Below, piece by piece: positions 1 through 8,552 of a DNA stretch of 64,000 nt. A program made the translations under genes and the position numbers. Source of the DNA: Emcibacter sp048269205. Lineage in GTDB: Bacteria > Pseudomonadota > Alphaproteobacteria > Sphingomonadales > Emcibacteraceae. How positions within the stretch are numbered: the stretch's first letter is position 1; each line of letters starts with the position of its first letter. The DNA lies in assembly GCF_048269205.1 (NCBI RefSeq), contig NZ_JBLXJC010000002.1, positions 434,001-498,000 of the forward strand, written 5' to 3'. The notes below the pieces were generated by a model that had not been told where the DNA came from, ran no database searches, and saw only the letters and a list, made by a program, of their open reading frames with translations.

Positions 1-2389
1 TGAGCTTCCAGGCGCCAAGTTCGGTTTCGATCTGGTCAAGCCGCTCATGGCGGGCAGAGTTGCGGGACAGGAATGAATCATGAGCAAGCCGGGCCTCGGA
101 CAGCTCATGGCGCTTTTCCTCCACAATACGGCGCGCCTCGGTGATGTCATTTTCCAGATTGACCGGTTCGGGCAATCCCGCCAGCGCTTCTTTTGCCTGG
201 CGGCGGCGACTTTCCACCTCGTCAAAGGCCTCCACCATGTGACCCAGGCGGTCGCGAAGGGCACTTTCTTCGGACTGGTGACGGGTCGCCTGTTTTTCCG
301 CCTCGGTCAGTTCCCGACGGGCGCTGGCTGCCTTTTCCTCGGCGTCGCGCCAGGTCTGGCGAATTTCGCGGGCGGACTGCTTGGCTTCCTCAAGCTTTTC
401 CTGCATCAGATGCAGCTGTTCCCGCGCATCATGGGTTTCCTTTTGCTTGCGGCTGAGGTCGTCACGTATTTTTTCCAGACGGTTCTTCTGGGAAAGCCGG
501 ATGGCCGCAACCCCCGGCGCTTCAGGTGACCGGCACAGGCCGTCCCAGCGCCAGACGCCGCCGGCGCGTGTCACAAGCCGCTGACCGGGCTTCAGGTCCT
601 TCATCAGACGCTGGGCGTCAGCGGCGCTCTCGACAATACCGATCTGGGACAGACGCCGGTCAAGCACGGCTGGCCCAGTCACATGACCGGCCAGACTATC
701 GATTCCTGCCGGCAAGGGCTGCACAGCTTCGAAAGCCGGCAGCTTCTGCCAGTGGATGGGATCACCATCACTTTCCGAGGCTTCCAGGTCCATGTCCAGG
801 GCGGCACCCAGTGCGGTCTCGAATCCTTCGGTAACAGCAATTTTCTCAAGAAGAGGCACCACGCCTTCCTCTGAGGAAGAGGACAGAAGTTCTTCAAGAG
901 CCTCAATCTCCGCATGCAGTTTGGTCTGCTTTGATTCATGGGCCTGCAGGATGGCCCGGGCCTCCTGCTCTTTTTGCTGCCAGTCCTGACGGGAATCTTC
1001 TGCCTCGGTGGATTTGGCCCGCTGTATCTGCACGGCTTTTTCGGCTTCCGACAGGCGGTTTTCCGCCTCTGACAGGGCACGGGTAAACAGGTTATTGCTT
1101 TCCAGCCGGCCAATCCGTTCCTGGATGGTCTCTTTCTGTTCGTTAAGAGCGGTCAGCCTGTTTTCGGCTTCCTCGATATCCCGGAGAAGGTTATTTTTCT
1201 CGGCATTGCGCTGGGCCTGTTTCTGGGTCAGTTCCTCAAGTTTCCATTCGGCCTCCAGGGTTGCGGCCTGACGGACCTTCAATTCCTCGGACAACTGCTC
1301 CACACTGTCGGTCTGGTTTTCGATTTCCTGCCTGATCTGCTGCCGTTCCGCGGTCAGGCGCTCGATGGTACCGGCCGCATCGCCGATCACCGATTTTTCC
1401 CGGCCTTCGTCCTGGTCAATATGCGCCAACTGGTCGCGAAGCTTATCCTGGGTTTCATGCAAGCGCTGTTCCTCGCCGTCCAACCCGTCGCGGGCCACCA
1501 CCATACGATGAAGTTTGGCCGCGATTTCCGCCTCTTTCTGCCGCAGTTCCGGCAGTCCGGCGGCCAATACCGCCTGTTCTTTGTTCAGCCGGCCTACCTC
1601 GGCGCTGATTTCAGACACCAGTTTCAGAACCTCACGCGCCTCACTTTCGGCCCGGTTCATATTTTCGTCAATGGTTCGCCATTCCATATAGAGGATCAAC
1701 GCCTGCAAGGCGCGTATTTCCCGGCTGACATTCTTGTATCTTGTCGCCTGGCGGGCCTGATTTTTGAGACTGCGTATCTGTTCCTGCAACTGGATTTCCA
1801 CGTCGCCAAGACGTTCCAGGTTATTCTCGGCAGACCGCAGTTTACTTTCCGCTTCCTTGCGCCGGGTATGCAGACCGCTGATGCCCGCGGCCTCCTCCAG
1901 CACCGCACGGCGCTGTTTCGGCTTGGCATTGATCAGGGCACCAATACGCCCCTGGCTCACCAGGGAAGGCGAATGAGCCCCGGTCGAGGCATCGGCAAAC
2001 AAAAGCTGCACATCCTTGGCCCGCACATCCTTGCCGTTCAGGCGATAGGCGGACCCGCTTTCCCGCTCGATCCGTCGGGAAATTTCAAGCTGTATCTCAT
2101 CATTGAAAGCCGCGGGCGCAGTACGGTCCGCATTGTCCAGGCTCAGGGTTACTTCGGCAAGATTTCGCGACGGGCGGGAATCGGTACCGGCAAAGATCAC
2201 ATCGTCCATGCCGGAACCGCGCATGCTTTTGGCGGAGTTTTCGCCCATGACCCAGCGCAGGGCCTCGAGAAGGTTGGATTTGCCGCAACCGTTGGGCCCG
2301 ACCACGCCGGTCAGGCCTTTTTCAATCACAAGCTCGGTGGGATCGACAAAGGATTTAAATCCTGACAGTCTGAGCCTTGTAAAATCCAC
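1..2389 (-). CDS. smc: chromosome segregation protein SMC (3' end outside window)
   Basis: ATPase of the SMC–ScpAB complex that organises and segregates the chromosome. The translated N-terminus carries the Walker A loop GPNGCGKSN about 30 residues in, followed by the usual SMC N-domain with the signal GRIGALINAKPKQRR. Long heptad-rich coiled coil follows, and a hinge-like globular stretch around EEGVVPLLEKI lies near window positions 750–900, after which coiled coil resumes until the window edge; the C-terminal head with Walker B is not in the window. The only in-frame start after the upstream stop is GTG at 2389, with AGGGAG about 10 bases upstream. The gene follows a DsbA-like gene and a DciA-like gene, the usual alphaproteobacterial order. 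Identity is very secure; it is partial because of the window boundary. Confidence 0.96.
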   Translation of the reverse strand, partial: MDFTRLRLSGFKSFVDPTELVIEKGLTGVVGPNGCGKSNLLEALRWVMGENSAKSMRGSGMDDVIFAGTDSRPSRNLAEVTLSLDNADRTAPAAFNDEIQLEISRRIERESGSAYRLNGKDVRAKDVQLLFADASTGAHSPSLVSQGRIGALINAKPKQRRAVLEEAAGISGLHTRRKEAESKLRSAENNLERLGDVEIQLQEQIRSLKNQARQATRYKNVSREIRALQALILYMEWRTIDENMNRAESEAREVLKLVSEISAEVGRLNKEQAVLAAGLPELRQKEAEIAAKLHRMVVARDGLDGEEQRLHETQDKLRDQLAHIDQDEGREKSVIGDAAGTIERLTAERQQIRQEIENQTDSVEQLSEELKVRQAATLEAEWKLEELTQKQAQRNAEKNNLLRDIEEAENRLTALNEQKETIQERIGRLESNNLFTRALSEAENRLSEAEKAVQIQRAKSTEAEDSRQDWQQKEQEARAILQAHESKQTKLHAEIEALEELLSSSSEEGVVPLLEKIAVTEGFETALGAALDMDLEASESDGDPIHWQKLPAFEAVQPLPAGIDSLAGHVTGPAVLDRRLSQIGIVESAADAQRLMKDLKPGQRLVTRAGGVWRWDGLCRSPEAPGVAAIRLSQKNRLEKIRDDLSRKQKETHDAREQLHLMQEKLEEAKQSAREIRQTWRDAEEKAASARRELTEAEKQATRHQSEESALRDRLGHMVEAFDEVESRRRQAKEALAGLPEPVNLENDITEARRIVEEKRHELSEARLAHDSFLSRNSARHERLDQIETELGAWKL

Positions 2390-2427
2390 CTTCCAGGTTT
2401 CTCCCTACACCCCTGTTGAAAACAGCC

Positions 2428-3117
2428 CTAATTCAGGACTTTACTGATTGCCTCGTCAAGTTCCTCGAAACTGTAGCCACCTTCGTGCTTTACACCATTG
2501 ATGATGAAGGTGGGGGTTCCGCTGACTTCAAATTTCTCGATCCCCTCCTTGTAGGAATTGATCAGATAGTCGCGAAGTTCGGTACTGGCGAGACATTTAT
2601 CCGCATCAGCCTGGTTCACACCCACCATGCGGGCAAGCTTGACCACTTCGCTTCTAGTCTGTTCACTGAACATCTTGAAGGCGGTATCCTCCCCGTACTG
2701 GCTGACAAGTTCGCGATATTTTTTCGGCTGATACCAGCTGTCCTGACGTTTGAAAATCATGCCGAGCAGCGGATAATAGCGTTTTTCGGCCGCACAGCGG
2801 CTGATCAGCGAGGCATCCAGATCAATGGCGTTCAGCATGAAATGCCGGAAGGTGATTTTCATCTTTCCGGTTTCAACATATTTTTCTTTAAGCTGCGGCA
2901 GAATTTCATTGTTGAAATGAGCGCAGTGGGAACATGTGGTCGAGGCGTACTCGATGAGCTCCACCGGGGCATTTTCGTCACCCAGGGTAACATCATAATT
3001 CAGGAAGGGTTTGGCGTCATCTGCCATCGCCTGCTGGATAGCAGGCACCATCATCAGAATAAGACCCAGAAAAAGACTGGCGATTACGTAATTCGGTCTA
3101 TTTAGTTGTTTTGTCAT
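2428..3117 (-). CDS. secreted DsbA-family thioredoxin (thiol:disulfide interchange)
   Basis: A 229-residue exported thiol–disulfide oxidoreductase of the DsbA/Com1-like family, expected to act in the periplasm. An N-terminal hydrophobic signal segment ends near the AMA–DD junction (residues 30–34). The thioredoxin motif Cys62-Ser-His-Cys65 follows a beta strand reading VELIEYAST, and the cis-proline loop SGTPTFIINGV sits near residue 200, followed by the final helix. The start MTKQLNRP was chosen because the signal peptide begins there; an upstream extension would read through the intergenic gap into dciA. It lies between smc and the DciA-like gene on the same strand, 38 bases before smc. Its substrate is not shown by the sequence. 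The CSHC pair rather than CPHC suggests a modified redox potential, which is inference. Confidence 0.9.
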   Translation of the reverse strand: MTKQLNRPNYVIASLFLGLILMMVPAIQQAMADDAKPFLNYDVTLGDENAPVELIEYASTTCSHCAHFNNEILPQLKEKYVETGKMKITFRHFMLNAIDLDASLISRCAAEKRYYPLLGMIFKRQDSWYQPKKYRELVSQYGEDTAFKMFSEQTRSEVVKLARMVGVNQADADKCLASTELRDYLINSYKEGIEKFEVSGTPTFIINGVKHEGGYSFEELDEAISKVLN

Positions 3118-3184
3118 TATCAATCCACAATATATTGTATGTGAGTATAGAAATGATTTTTCCCTCAAATCAAGGAAAGAATCG

Positions 3185-3760
3185 TTAACGCTCTCCCTCT
3201 GACGGCATTGAGCCCATTCCCCGGCGGGTAAAACGGCGCCTTGGCGTTGGTTTTTCTCGCTTTTCCGGAACCATGACGGCCGCGCCGAGCCGGTAGAGCG
3301 CCCGTTGCAGGGCACTGTCTTTCACGTCGGAGAGTATTTCATCAAGCTGCTTTTTCTGAGAATCGGCCAGTTCGGGCTGCTGCCTGGACCCGCTATTCCG
3401 GCGTGCGGGCACAGGGCCATGGCGATAAACCAGCCTGTCCACGGCCCGGTATCCATAGAAACCGTTGATCCGTTCAAGCACCAGTTCCTCGAGATGCTGC
3501 ATTTCGGCGGCAAAGGCGCCTTCCATACGGATATAGAGTGTGCCTCCTGCGCCTTCGGTGCGGGGGAAGGTCAGCCGTTCCGGGACACTGCAGCCGGACA
3601 GAACGGGACCCACGATATCCGGCCACCGGGCAATGATTTCAGACTGGGCAAACCCAAAGCGGCGGAAAGAACCGCTGCTCACCTGACGGGCCAGTTCCGA
3701 TATGGCCTGTGTGCCGTGGCCCTTCCTGCGATAGCTTTTCTCTGGTCGCTTTTTAGTCAT
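3185..3760 (-). CDS. DUF721/DciA-like protein (helicase-loader type)
   Basis: A 191-residue DUF721 family protein. Members called DciA help load the replicative helicase DnaB in bacteria lacking DnaC. The basic N-terminus (MTKKRPEKSYRRKGHG) precedes the conserved segment around FAQSEIIARWPDIVGPVLS and a middle strand-rich part (GTLYIRMEGAFAAEMQHLEELVLERIN) typical of the KH-like fold. The C-terminal third, rich in arginine and serine, is longer than in the shortest homologues and probably disordered. The ATG at 3760 fits the family start; an upstream extension would enter the divergent promoter region shared with the DUF3667 gene. It lies immediately upstream of the DsbA-like gene and smc, the usual alphaproteobacterial neighbourhood. 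DciA activity is inferred from family, not shown. Confidence 0.8.
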   Translation of the reverse strand: MTKKRPEKSYRRKGHGTQAISELARQVSSGSFRRFGFAQSEIIARWPDIVGPVLSGCSVPERLTFPRTEGAGGTLYIRMEGAFAAEMQHLEELVLERINGFYGYRAVDRLVYRHGPVPARRNSGSRQQPELADSQKKQLDEILSDVKDSALQRALYRLGAAVMVPEKREKPTPRRRFTRRGMGSMPSEGER

Positions 3761-3857
3761 GGGAGTAATATAAGGCCCTTGCCGGTAAACAGAAACAGGA
3801 TATTGACGAGATATGTCGAAAATATGATCATCTGACCGGCCAGTTACGGAGGGGATA

Positions 3858-4850
3858 ATGCAAGAAAAAATCACCGCGGACCAGAAAGACCATCCCGTCG
3901 AGGGGGAAGATGCGGCCTATGAGGAATATCGGAGCTGCGAAAACTGCAACAGCCGTCTAGAAGACCGCTTTTGCCCCGCCTGCGGCCAGAAGGATGTCAA
4001 TTTCCTGCGTCCTGTCTGGAACCTGCTGGAAGACGCCCTCGGTGATCTCTTGTCCTTTGATTCACGTTTTACCCGGACACTGATCCCGTTGATGGTCCGC
4101 CCTGGACATATCACCAGAGAATATCTGAACGGCCGGCGGGTCAGATTTGTGCCGCCTTTCCGGCAATATCTGGCGGCCACTATCCTGTGCTTTCTGGCAC
4201 TGGCCACCTCCGACATCCAGCTGTTCGAAACCCAGACAATTGACTGGGACCCGATGGCGGATGAGCAGGCGGAAAACCCCGCAGAAGACAAGTCAGGAAA
4301 ACCCAAAATTGTCGTAAGGAACCTGGCCGATCCCGGAAAGACAGAGAGCACGGGCGTTGAAGAGGAATTGTCGACCATGCCGTCGGATCGTGAAACTGAC
4401 GGTAAATGGAAGGCAATCACCAGCAAGGTCATCACCGGCTGGAACCGCGTATCGGACAATCCCGCACTGATGAACAGGGTAATTGCGGAATGGATCCCCC
4501 GCCTGATGTTCCTGCTGCTGCCGGTCTATGCCTTTATCTTCAAAATCTTTTACATTTTCAGCAAACGCTATTATTTCGAGCATCTGATTTTTTCACTGCA
4601 TGCCCATGCCTTTGTTTTCCTGTATTTTACGGTCATGGTTGTCCTCTACCAATTTGTGGAGCCGGTCCGGCCCCTTCTGTCCTGGCTTATGCTCTATATT
4701 CCCGTCTATCTGCTGATCGCCATGAAAAAGGTTTACCGGCAGGGCTGGTTCATGACAGTTTCAAAAGCCCTGGTGATTTCATTTGTCTATTCCCTTTTGT
4801 TGTTCGCAGGATCACTGACCGTCATAAGCTATGGACTGACACAGATTTAG
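3858..4850 (+). CDS. DUF3667 membrane protein with N-terminal zinc ribbon
   Basis: A 330-residue integral membrane protein. Residues about 27–45 form a zinc ribbon of the type CxxC…CPACGQ, which defines DUF3667, followed by a conserved stretch beginning NLLEDALGDLLSFDSRFTRTL and an EYLNGRRVRFVPPFRQYL motif just before the first membrane helix. A soluble acidic loop of roughly 100 residues separates that helix from a C-terminal block of about four membrane segments. Function is unknown; the family is widespread in proteobacteria and Bacteroidetes. It is transcribed divergently from the DciA-like gene with about 97 bases between starts, so the promoters probably overlap, and it reads toward mutY. 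A role in membrane trafficking or envelope homeostasis cannot be inferred from the sequence. Confidence 0.75.
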   Translation: MQEKITADQKDHPVEGEDAAYEEYRSCENCNSRLEDRFCPACGQKDVNFLRPVWNLLEDALGDLLSFDSRFTRTLIPLMVRPGHITREYLNGRRVRFVPPFRQYLAATILCFLALATSDIQLFETQTIDWDPMADEQAENPAEDKSGKPKIVVRNLADPGKTESTGVEEELSTMPSDRETDGKWKAITSKVITGWNRVSDNPALMNRVIAEWIPRLMFLLLPVYAFIFKIFYIFSKRYYFEHLIFSLHAHAFVFLYFTVMVVLYQFVEPVRPLLSWLMLYIPVYLLIAMKKVYRQGWFMTVSKALVISFVYSLLLFAGSLTVISYGLTQI

Positions 4851-4938
4851 CCTCCAGGAAGCCCATATTTGCTGGATTCTCGGGCCGCAGGGCTTATAGT
4901 GACAGTTTAATGACGATTCTTGAAGCCAGTATGGTGTG

Positions 4939-6045
4939 ATGACAGTTGCTGAGAAAAACCGGCTATTAAAACAGGGAGACGACCTGGCAGATTCCCTGCT
5001 CGACTGGTATGACAGCAACGCCCGCAGTCTGCCCTGGCGCACGGGACCGGAAGAGAAGGCCGGCGGTCTGAAACCGGACGCTTACGAAGTCTGGCTCAGC
5101 GAAATCATGCTGCAGCAGACCACCGTGATCACCGTCATTCCTTATTTCGAGAAATTCATTGCCAAATGGCCCACCGTCACGGCGCTGGCCGATGCGGACC
5201 TGGACGAGGTTCTCGTCGACTGGGCCGGTCTCGGCTATTACGCCCGGGCCCGAAATCTGCACAAATGCGCCCAATATGTGCGAGACGAATTGGGCGGCCA
5301 ATTTCCGGAAACGTCCGAAGAGCTGAGAAAACTCCCCGGCATCGGCCCCTATACCGCCGCCGCCATTGCCGCCATCGTCCATGATGAACCGGCCGCCGTG
5401 GTCGACGGCAATGTGGAGCGGGTCATGGCCCGGATGTTCAATGTGGACATTCCCCTGCCCGACGCCCGCCCGGTCCTCAGGGAACTGGCCGAGGGCCTGA
5501 CCCCGTCCCACCGGCCGGGGGATTATGCCCAGGCGGTCATGGATCTGGGCGCCACCGTGTGCACGCCCCGGGCGCTGAAATGCGATGGCCGCTGCCCGTG
5601 GCAGATCTCTTGTCTTTCCGCACAGTCCGGCACCTCGGAAGAGCTGCCCCGGCGGCTGAAAAAACAGAAAAAACCCACACGGCGGGGATTTGCCTTCTGG
5701 GGTGAATTCAACGGCCATGTCTGGCTGCGCCGCCGTCCGGAAGAGGGGCTGCTGGGCGGCATGATGGAAATTCCGTCCTCCGACTGGGTGCCGTCCAATA
5801 GCTGGGAAAATTTCCCGCAGCCGCAGATTCCAATCATCGCCAACTGGCGCGAGACGCCCGGCATGGTCAGCCACACCTTCACCCATTTTCATCTGGAGCT
5901 AAAGGTGATCCGGCTGGAACTTGAGGAAATGATCAATCTGCAGGAAGGCATCTGGGCCCCGCTCGACAAGCTCGAGGAATTTGCCCTGCCGACGGTAATG
6001 AAAAAGATCGTCGAACATGTCAGCGCGCCTGTTCTGGACCTGTAA
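4939..6045 (+). CDS. mutY: A/G-specific adenine DNA glycosylase MutY
   Basis: Removes adenine mispaired with 8-oxoguanine in base excision repair. The 368-residue product has the catalytic glutamate in WLSEIMLQQT (Glu55), a helix–hairpin–helix in KLPGIGPYTAAAI followed by the catalytic aspartate in VVDGNVERV, an iron–sulfur cluster loop, and a C-terminal NUDIX-like 8-oxoG recognition domain (GFAFWGEFNGHVWLRRR…GLLGGMMEIP). The cluster loop reads C-x6-C-x3-C-x5-C, one residue longer than the usual C-x6-C-x2-C-x5-C (see findings). An in-frame GTG lies one codon upstream of the chosen ATG; neither has a strong ribosome site. The same relative order with dciA, dsbA and smc is common in alphaproteobacteria. 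Identification is secure. Confidence 0.95.
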   Translation: MTVAEKNRLLKQGDDLADSLLDWYDSNARSLPWRTGPEEKAGGLKPDAYEVWLSEIMLQQTTVITVIPYFEKFIAKWPTVTALADADLDEVLVDWAGLGYYARARNLHKCAQYVRDELGGQFPETSEELRKLPGIGPYTAAAIAAIVHDEPAAVVDGNVERVMARMFNVDIPLPDARPVLRELAEGLTPSHRPGDYAQAVMDLGATVCTPRALKCDGRCPWQISCLSAQSGTSEELPRRLKKQKKPTRRGFAFWGEFNGHVWLRRRPEEGLLGGMMEIPSSDWVPSNSWENFPQPQIPIIANWRETPGMVSHTFTHFHLELKVIRLELEEMINLQEGIWAPLDKLEEFALPTVMKKIVEHVSAPVLDL

Positions 6046-6108
6046 TTCCCCCTTAAATTGCGCTATAGTTCCTGATCAGATCAAATACAGGCAGAAGGGA
6101 TCGGGGAT

Positions 6109-6696
6109 ATGGCTGAGGTAAATCTGAAATGCAGTTGCGGGCAAATCCGGGGCACCGCCTGGGACATAGTCCCCCATGCCGGCACCCGTGTGGTGTGTTA
6201 TTGTGAGGACTGCCAGGCCTATGCCCGGCATCTGGGCCAGGCGGAAACCGTCCTTGACGAATATGGCGGCACGGATATTTTCCAGACGGCGCCGGCGCAT
6301 ATGACCATTACCCAGGGCAAGGAACATATCCGCAGCCTCAGGCTCACCCCCAAGGGGCCGTTCCGCTGGTATGCGGGGTGCTGCAGGATGCCGATTGCCA
6401 ATACGGGTCCCGCCAAGCTGCCTTTTGCGGGTGTGATCACCGCTTTTATGGATATCCCGGGCGACCGGGACAGGGTACTGGGGCCCGTCGGCTGGTACCT
6501 TCAGGGCAAATACGCGACAAAACCGCTGCCGCCGGGGCGCAAGATTGTCGATTTTCCGGCAAGCCTTCTTGTGCGCCTGTTCTGGAATATATTCGTCTGG
6601 AAACTGAAGGGGCTCGGCAAACCCAATCCCTTCTTTGACGAGAACGGCACACCGATCTCGAAACCGGAGAAGGTTTTCGAGCGGAACAGGGGATAA
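6109..6696 (+). CDS. DUF6151 family, GFA-like cysteine-rich protein
   Basis: A 195-residue soluble protein that I match to DUF6151. The N-terminal half has the cysteine layout KCSCGQIRG, CYCEDCQAYA and GCCRMPIANT, which resembles the zinc-binding pattern of glutathione-dependent formaldehyde-activating (GFA) proteins: CxCG, then CxxC, then a late CC or CxxC pair. The C-terminal third (RLFWNIFVWKLKGLGKPNPFFDE) is hydrophobic but too short to be called membrane spanning. The start ATG has an acceptable GGGGAT element just upstream. It lies 16 bases before a glutathione S-transferase gene, which is followed by a true GFA gene, so the three probably form one transcript. No reaction has been assigned to the family to my knowledge. 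Confidence 0.7.
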   Translation: MAEVNLKCSCGQIRGTAWDIVPHAGTRVVCYCEDCQAYARHLGQAETVLDEYGGTDIFQTAPAHMTITQGKEHIRSLRLTPKGPFRWYAGCCRMPIANTGPAKLPFAGVITAFMDIPGDRDRVLGPVGWYLQGKYATKPLPPGRKIVDFPASLLVRLFWNIFVWKLKGLGKPNPFFDENGTPISKPEKVFERNRG

Positions 6697-6712
6697 TTCA
6701 GGAGTTCACTAT

Positions 6713-7333
6713 ATGTACACCCTTCACGACAACACGGAATCCGGCAATGCCTACAAGGTGCGCCTGCTCTTGAGCCAGCTTGGCCTGCCCTATAAAACCA
6801 TCCCGTATGATGTGACAAACGGTGAAACCCGCACGCCGGAGTTCCTCGCCAATATCAATCCCAACGGCCGTATCCCGGTGGTGGAATTTCCGGACGGCCG
6901 CTGTCTCGCCGAATCCAATGCGATCCTCTACTACTTCGCGCAAGACACCGACTATTTCCCCACAGACAAATGGGAACAGGCCGAGGTGATGAGCTGGATG
7001 TTCTTTGAACAATACAGTCACGAGCCCTTTGTCGCCGTCGCCAAGTTCATCCTGACCATGCTGCCCGAAGACAGCCCGCGCAGAGCGGAAATCCCGACCC
7101 TGCATGAGAAAGGTTCTGCGGCGCTGCAGATCATGGAGGACCGGCTCAAGGATCACGCCTATCTGGTGGGAGATAGATATTCCATCGCCGATATGGCGCT
7201 GTTTGCCTATACCCATGTGGCGGAAATGGGGGAGTTTGACCTCACCCCCTGCCCGGCAATCCGCGACTGGATCGGACGGATCAGGAAAACTCCGGGCTTT
7301 ATCCCCATGTATCCGAAGGACTGGAAGAAATGA
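6713..7333 (+). CDS. glutathione S-transferase family protein
   Basis: A 206-residue cytosolic GST. The thioredoxin-like N-domain (MYTLHDNTESGNAYKVRLLLSQL through the NPNGRIPVVEFPDG…LAESNAILYYFA glutathione-binding loop with cis-proline and ESNAI motif) is followed by the all-helical C-domain, including the N-capping box YLVGDRYSIADMALFAY. The catalytic Ser/Cys/Tyr of the N-terminal helix is not obvious; Asn7, Ser11 or Asn13 are candidates near the first helix. The ATG at 6713 is preceded by AGGAG with short spacing, which decides the start against an upstream extension inside the previous gene. Its stop overlaps the start of the next gene by four bases (ATGA), indicating translational coupling to the GFA protein. 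Confidence 0.9.
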   Translation: MYTLHDNTESGNAYKVRLLLSQLGLPYKTIPYDVTNGETRTPEFLANINPNGRIPVVEFPDGRCLAESNAILYYFAQDTDYFPTDKWEQAEVMSWMFFEQYSHEPFVAVAKFILTMLPEDSPRRAEIPTLHEKGSAALQIMEDRLKDHAYLVGDRYSIADMALFAYTHVAEMGEFDLTPCPAIRDWIGRIRKTPGFIPMYPKDWKK

Positions 7334-7725
7334 GCGACGACAAACATAGCGCCAGATGTATGTGCGGAGCAGTGGTCATTGAAGCGACGGGTCCCCACAA
7401 ACATACCGAATATTGCCACTGTAAATGGTGCCAGCAATCGTCAGGTTCCGCCTTTATTTCCTGGATCATCTTTCCGAAGGACAAGGTCAAAGTCACCCGG
7501 GGTGAACTTGCCCATTATCATTCCAGCCCGGACTGCAAACGGGGTTTCTGCCGGGACTGCGGGTCAACCATGTCGTTCCAGTCGCCGGAAAATTTCGATC
7601 TTGCCCTCGGGGTAATGGACAATCCGGAAGATTTCCCCGCCGATCAACACATCTGGACCAAAAGCCAGATTCACCACGTCAATCTGGTGGACGACCTGCC
7701 CCGATATAATGACGGTGATGACTAG
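7330..7725 (+). CDS. GFA family (CENP-V/GFA domain) protein
   Basis: A 131-residue protein of the GFA (CENP-V) domain family, whose zinc-binding members include the enzyme joining formaldehyde to glutathione. The zinc ligands are visible as RCMCGAVVIE, YCHCKWCQQSSGS and FCRDCGSTMSF. It starts inside the stop of the upstream GST gene. Its own TAG stop lies within a palindromic CTAG that also provides the stop of the convergent nitrilase gene. Together with the DUF6151 and GST genes it suggests a glutathione-linked detoxification cassette, though most members of the family have no demonstrated formaldehyde activity. Family assignment is secure, substrate is not. Confidence 0.88.
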   Translation: MSDDKHSARCMCGAVVIEATGPHKHTEYCHCKWCQQSSGSAFISWIIFPKDKVKVTRGELAHYHSSPDCKRGFCRDCGSTMSFQSPENFDLALGVMDNPEDFPADQHIWTKSQIHHVNLVDDLPRYNDGDD

Positions 7726-8531
7726 CGGAGTTGCAGGCCGGTATAACTTTCCCGGAGCACATCAAGATAACCGGCGGACTTTTTCTTTGCCGCCAGCAAT
7801 GCCTCGTCCACTTCGAAGACATGGAAGAATTCCTGGTCCGGGAGCCGTTCCACCTGCCTATTGTCATTGAAATCCGGCGGGCTGAAGAGCGTACCGCCAA
7901 AGGCGTCACCGGCGAAATTCTGGCTGAGGATATAAACTTCATTTTCCAGCGCCCGGGTCATGACAAAGGGGGCCCAGGATTTATAAGTGTCATCCTTGAG
8001 GAAAGCTGTCGCATGCAGGATCACATCGACACCATGTTCCACCTTCAGAAGTCGACATAGTTCCGGAAAACGGAAATCATAACAGATGATGATCCCCAGC
8101 TTGACGCCACCAACCTTCGTCACATACAGATGATCACCGGGGGTAAAGACTTCCGTTTCACTGTCATGGAGATGAATTTTGTCATAAAAACCGACCTCGC
8201 CGTCGGCATGGATGAAGACCTGCGAGATATGCAGGTCTCCACTGTCTGTCTCCCGGCGCGGCATGCCGAAACAGACGGCTGTTTTGTGCCGGAGAGCAAG
8301 GTCCCGTAAAACCTGTACCGATTGTCCGCCGATTTCCTCGGCAAGTTCGTGCACTTCACCCAGTCTGCCGAAGGGATATCCGCTGGTGGCCAGTTCCGGC
8401 AACATGATCACATCGGCCTCGACCTGGGTCATGGCCTCATCCAGCTTGTCACACAGAAGGCGCACATGCTCGTCCCGCTCGATGACAGATTTGATTTCCG
8501 GTTGGGGGATCTGGCAACTGAGCAGTTTCAT
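7722..8531 (-). CDS. carbon–nitrogen hydrolase (nitrilase superfamily)
   Basis: A 269-residue nitrilase-fold amidase that hydrolyses a C–N bond in an unidentified small amide. The Glu-Lys-Cys triad is visible: Glu in IMLPELATSGYPFG, Lys in YDKIHLHDSE and the nucleophile Cys in GIIICYDFRFPELCR. Length fits the amidase branches rather than true nitrilases (about 330 residues). The start ATG has GAAAGGACTCCC upstream, a plausible ribosome site. It is convergent with, and overlaps by four bases, the GFA gene, and sits 21 bases downstream of the M16 peptidase gene on the same strand, so it may be the last gene of the long cox-to-M16 transcript. Omega-amidase, N-carbamoyl amidase or deaminated-glutathione amidase are possible; I cannot decide between them. 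Confidence 0.85.
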   Translation of the reverse strand: MKLLSCQIPQPEIKSVIERDEHVRLLCDKLDEAMTQVEADVIMLPELATSGYPFGRLGEVHELAEEIGGQSVQVLRDLALRHKTAVCFGMPRRETDSGDLHISQVFIHADGEVGFYDKIHLHDSETEVFTPGDHLYVTKVGGVKLGIIICYDFRFPELCRLLKVEHGVDVILHATAFLKDDTYKSWAPFVMTRALENEVYILSQNFAGDAFGGTLFSPPDFNDNRQVERLPDQEFFHVFEVDEALLAAKKKSAGYLDVLRESYTGLQLR

Positions 8532-8552
8532 GGGAGTCCTTTCGGTTATATA

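Noticed and set aside
1421..2365. Open frame on the plus strand within smc
   Set aside because: Antisense shadow of the smc coiled coil; no start context or known motif.
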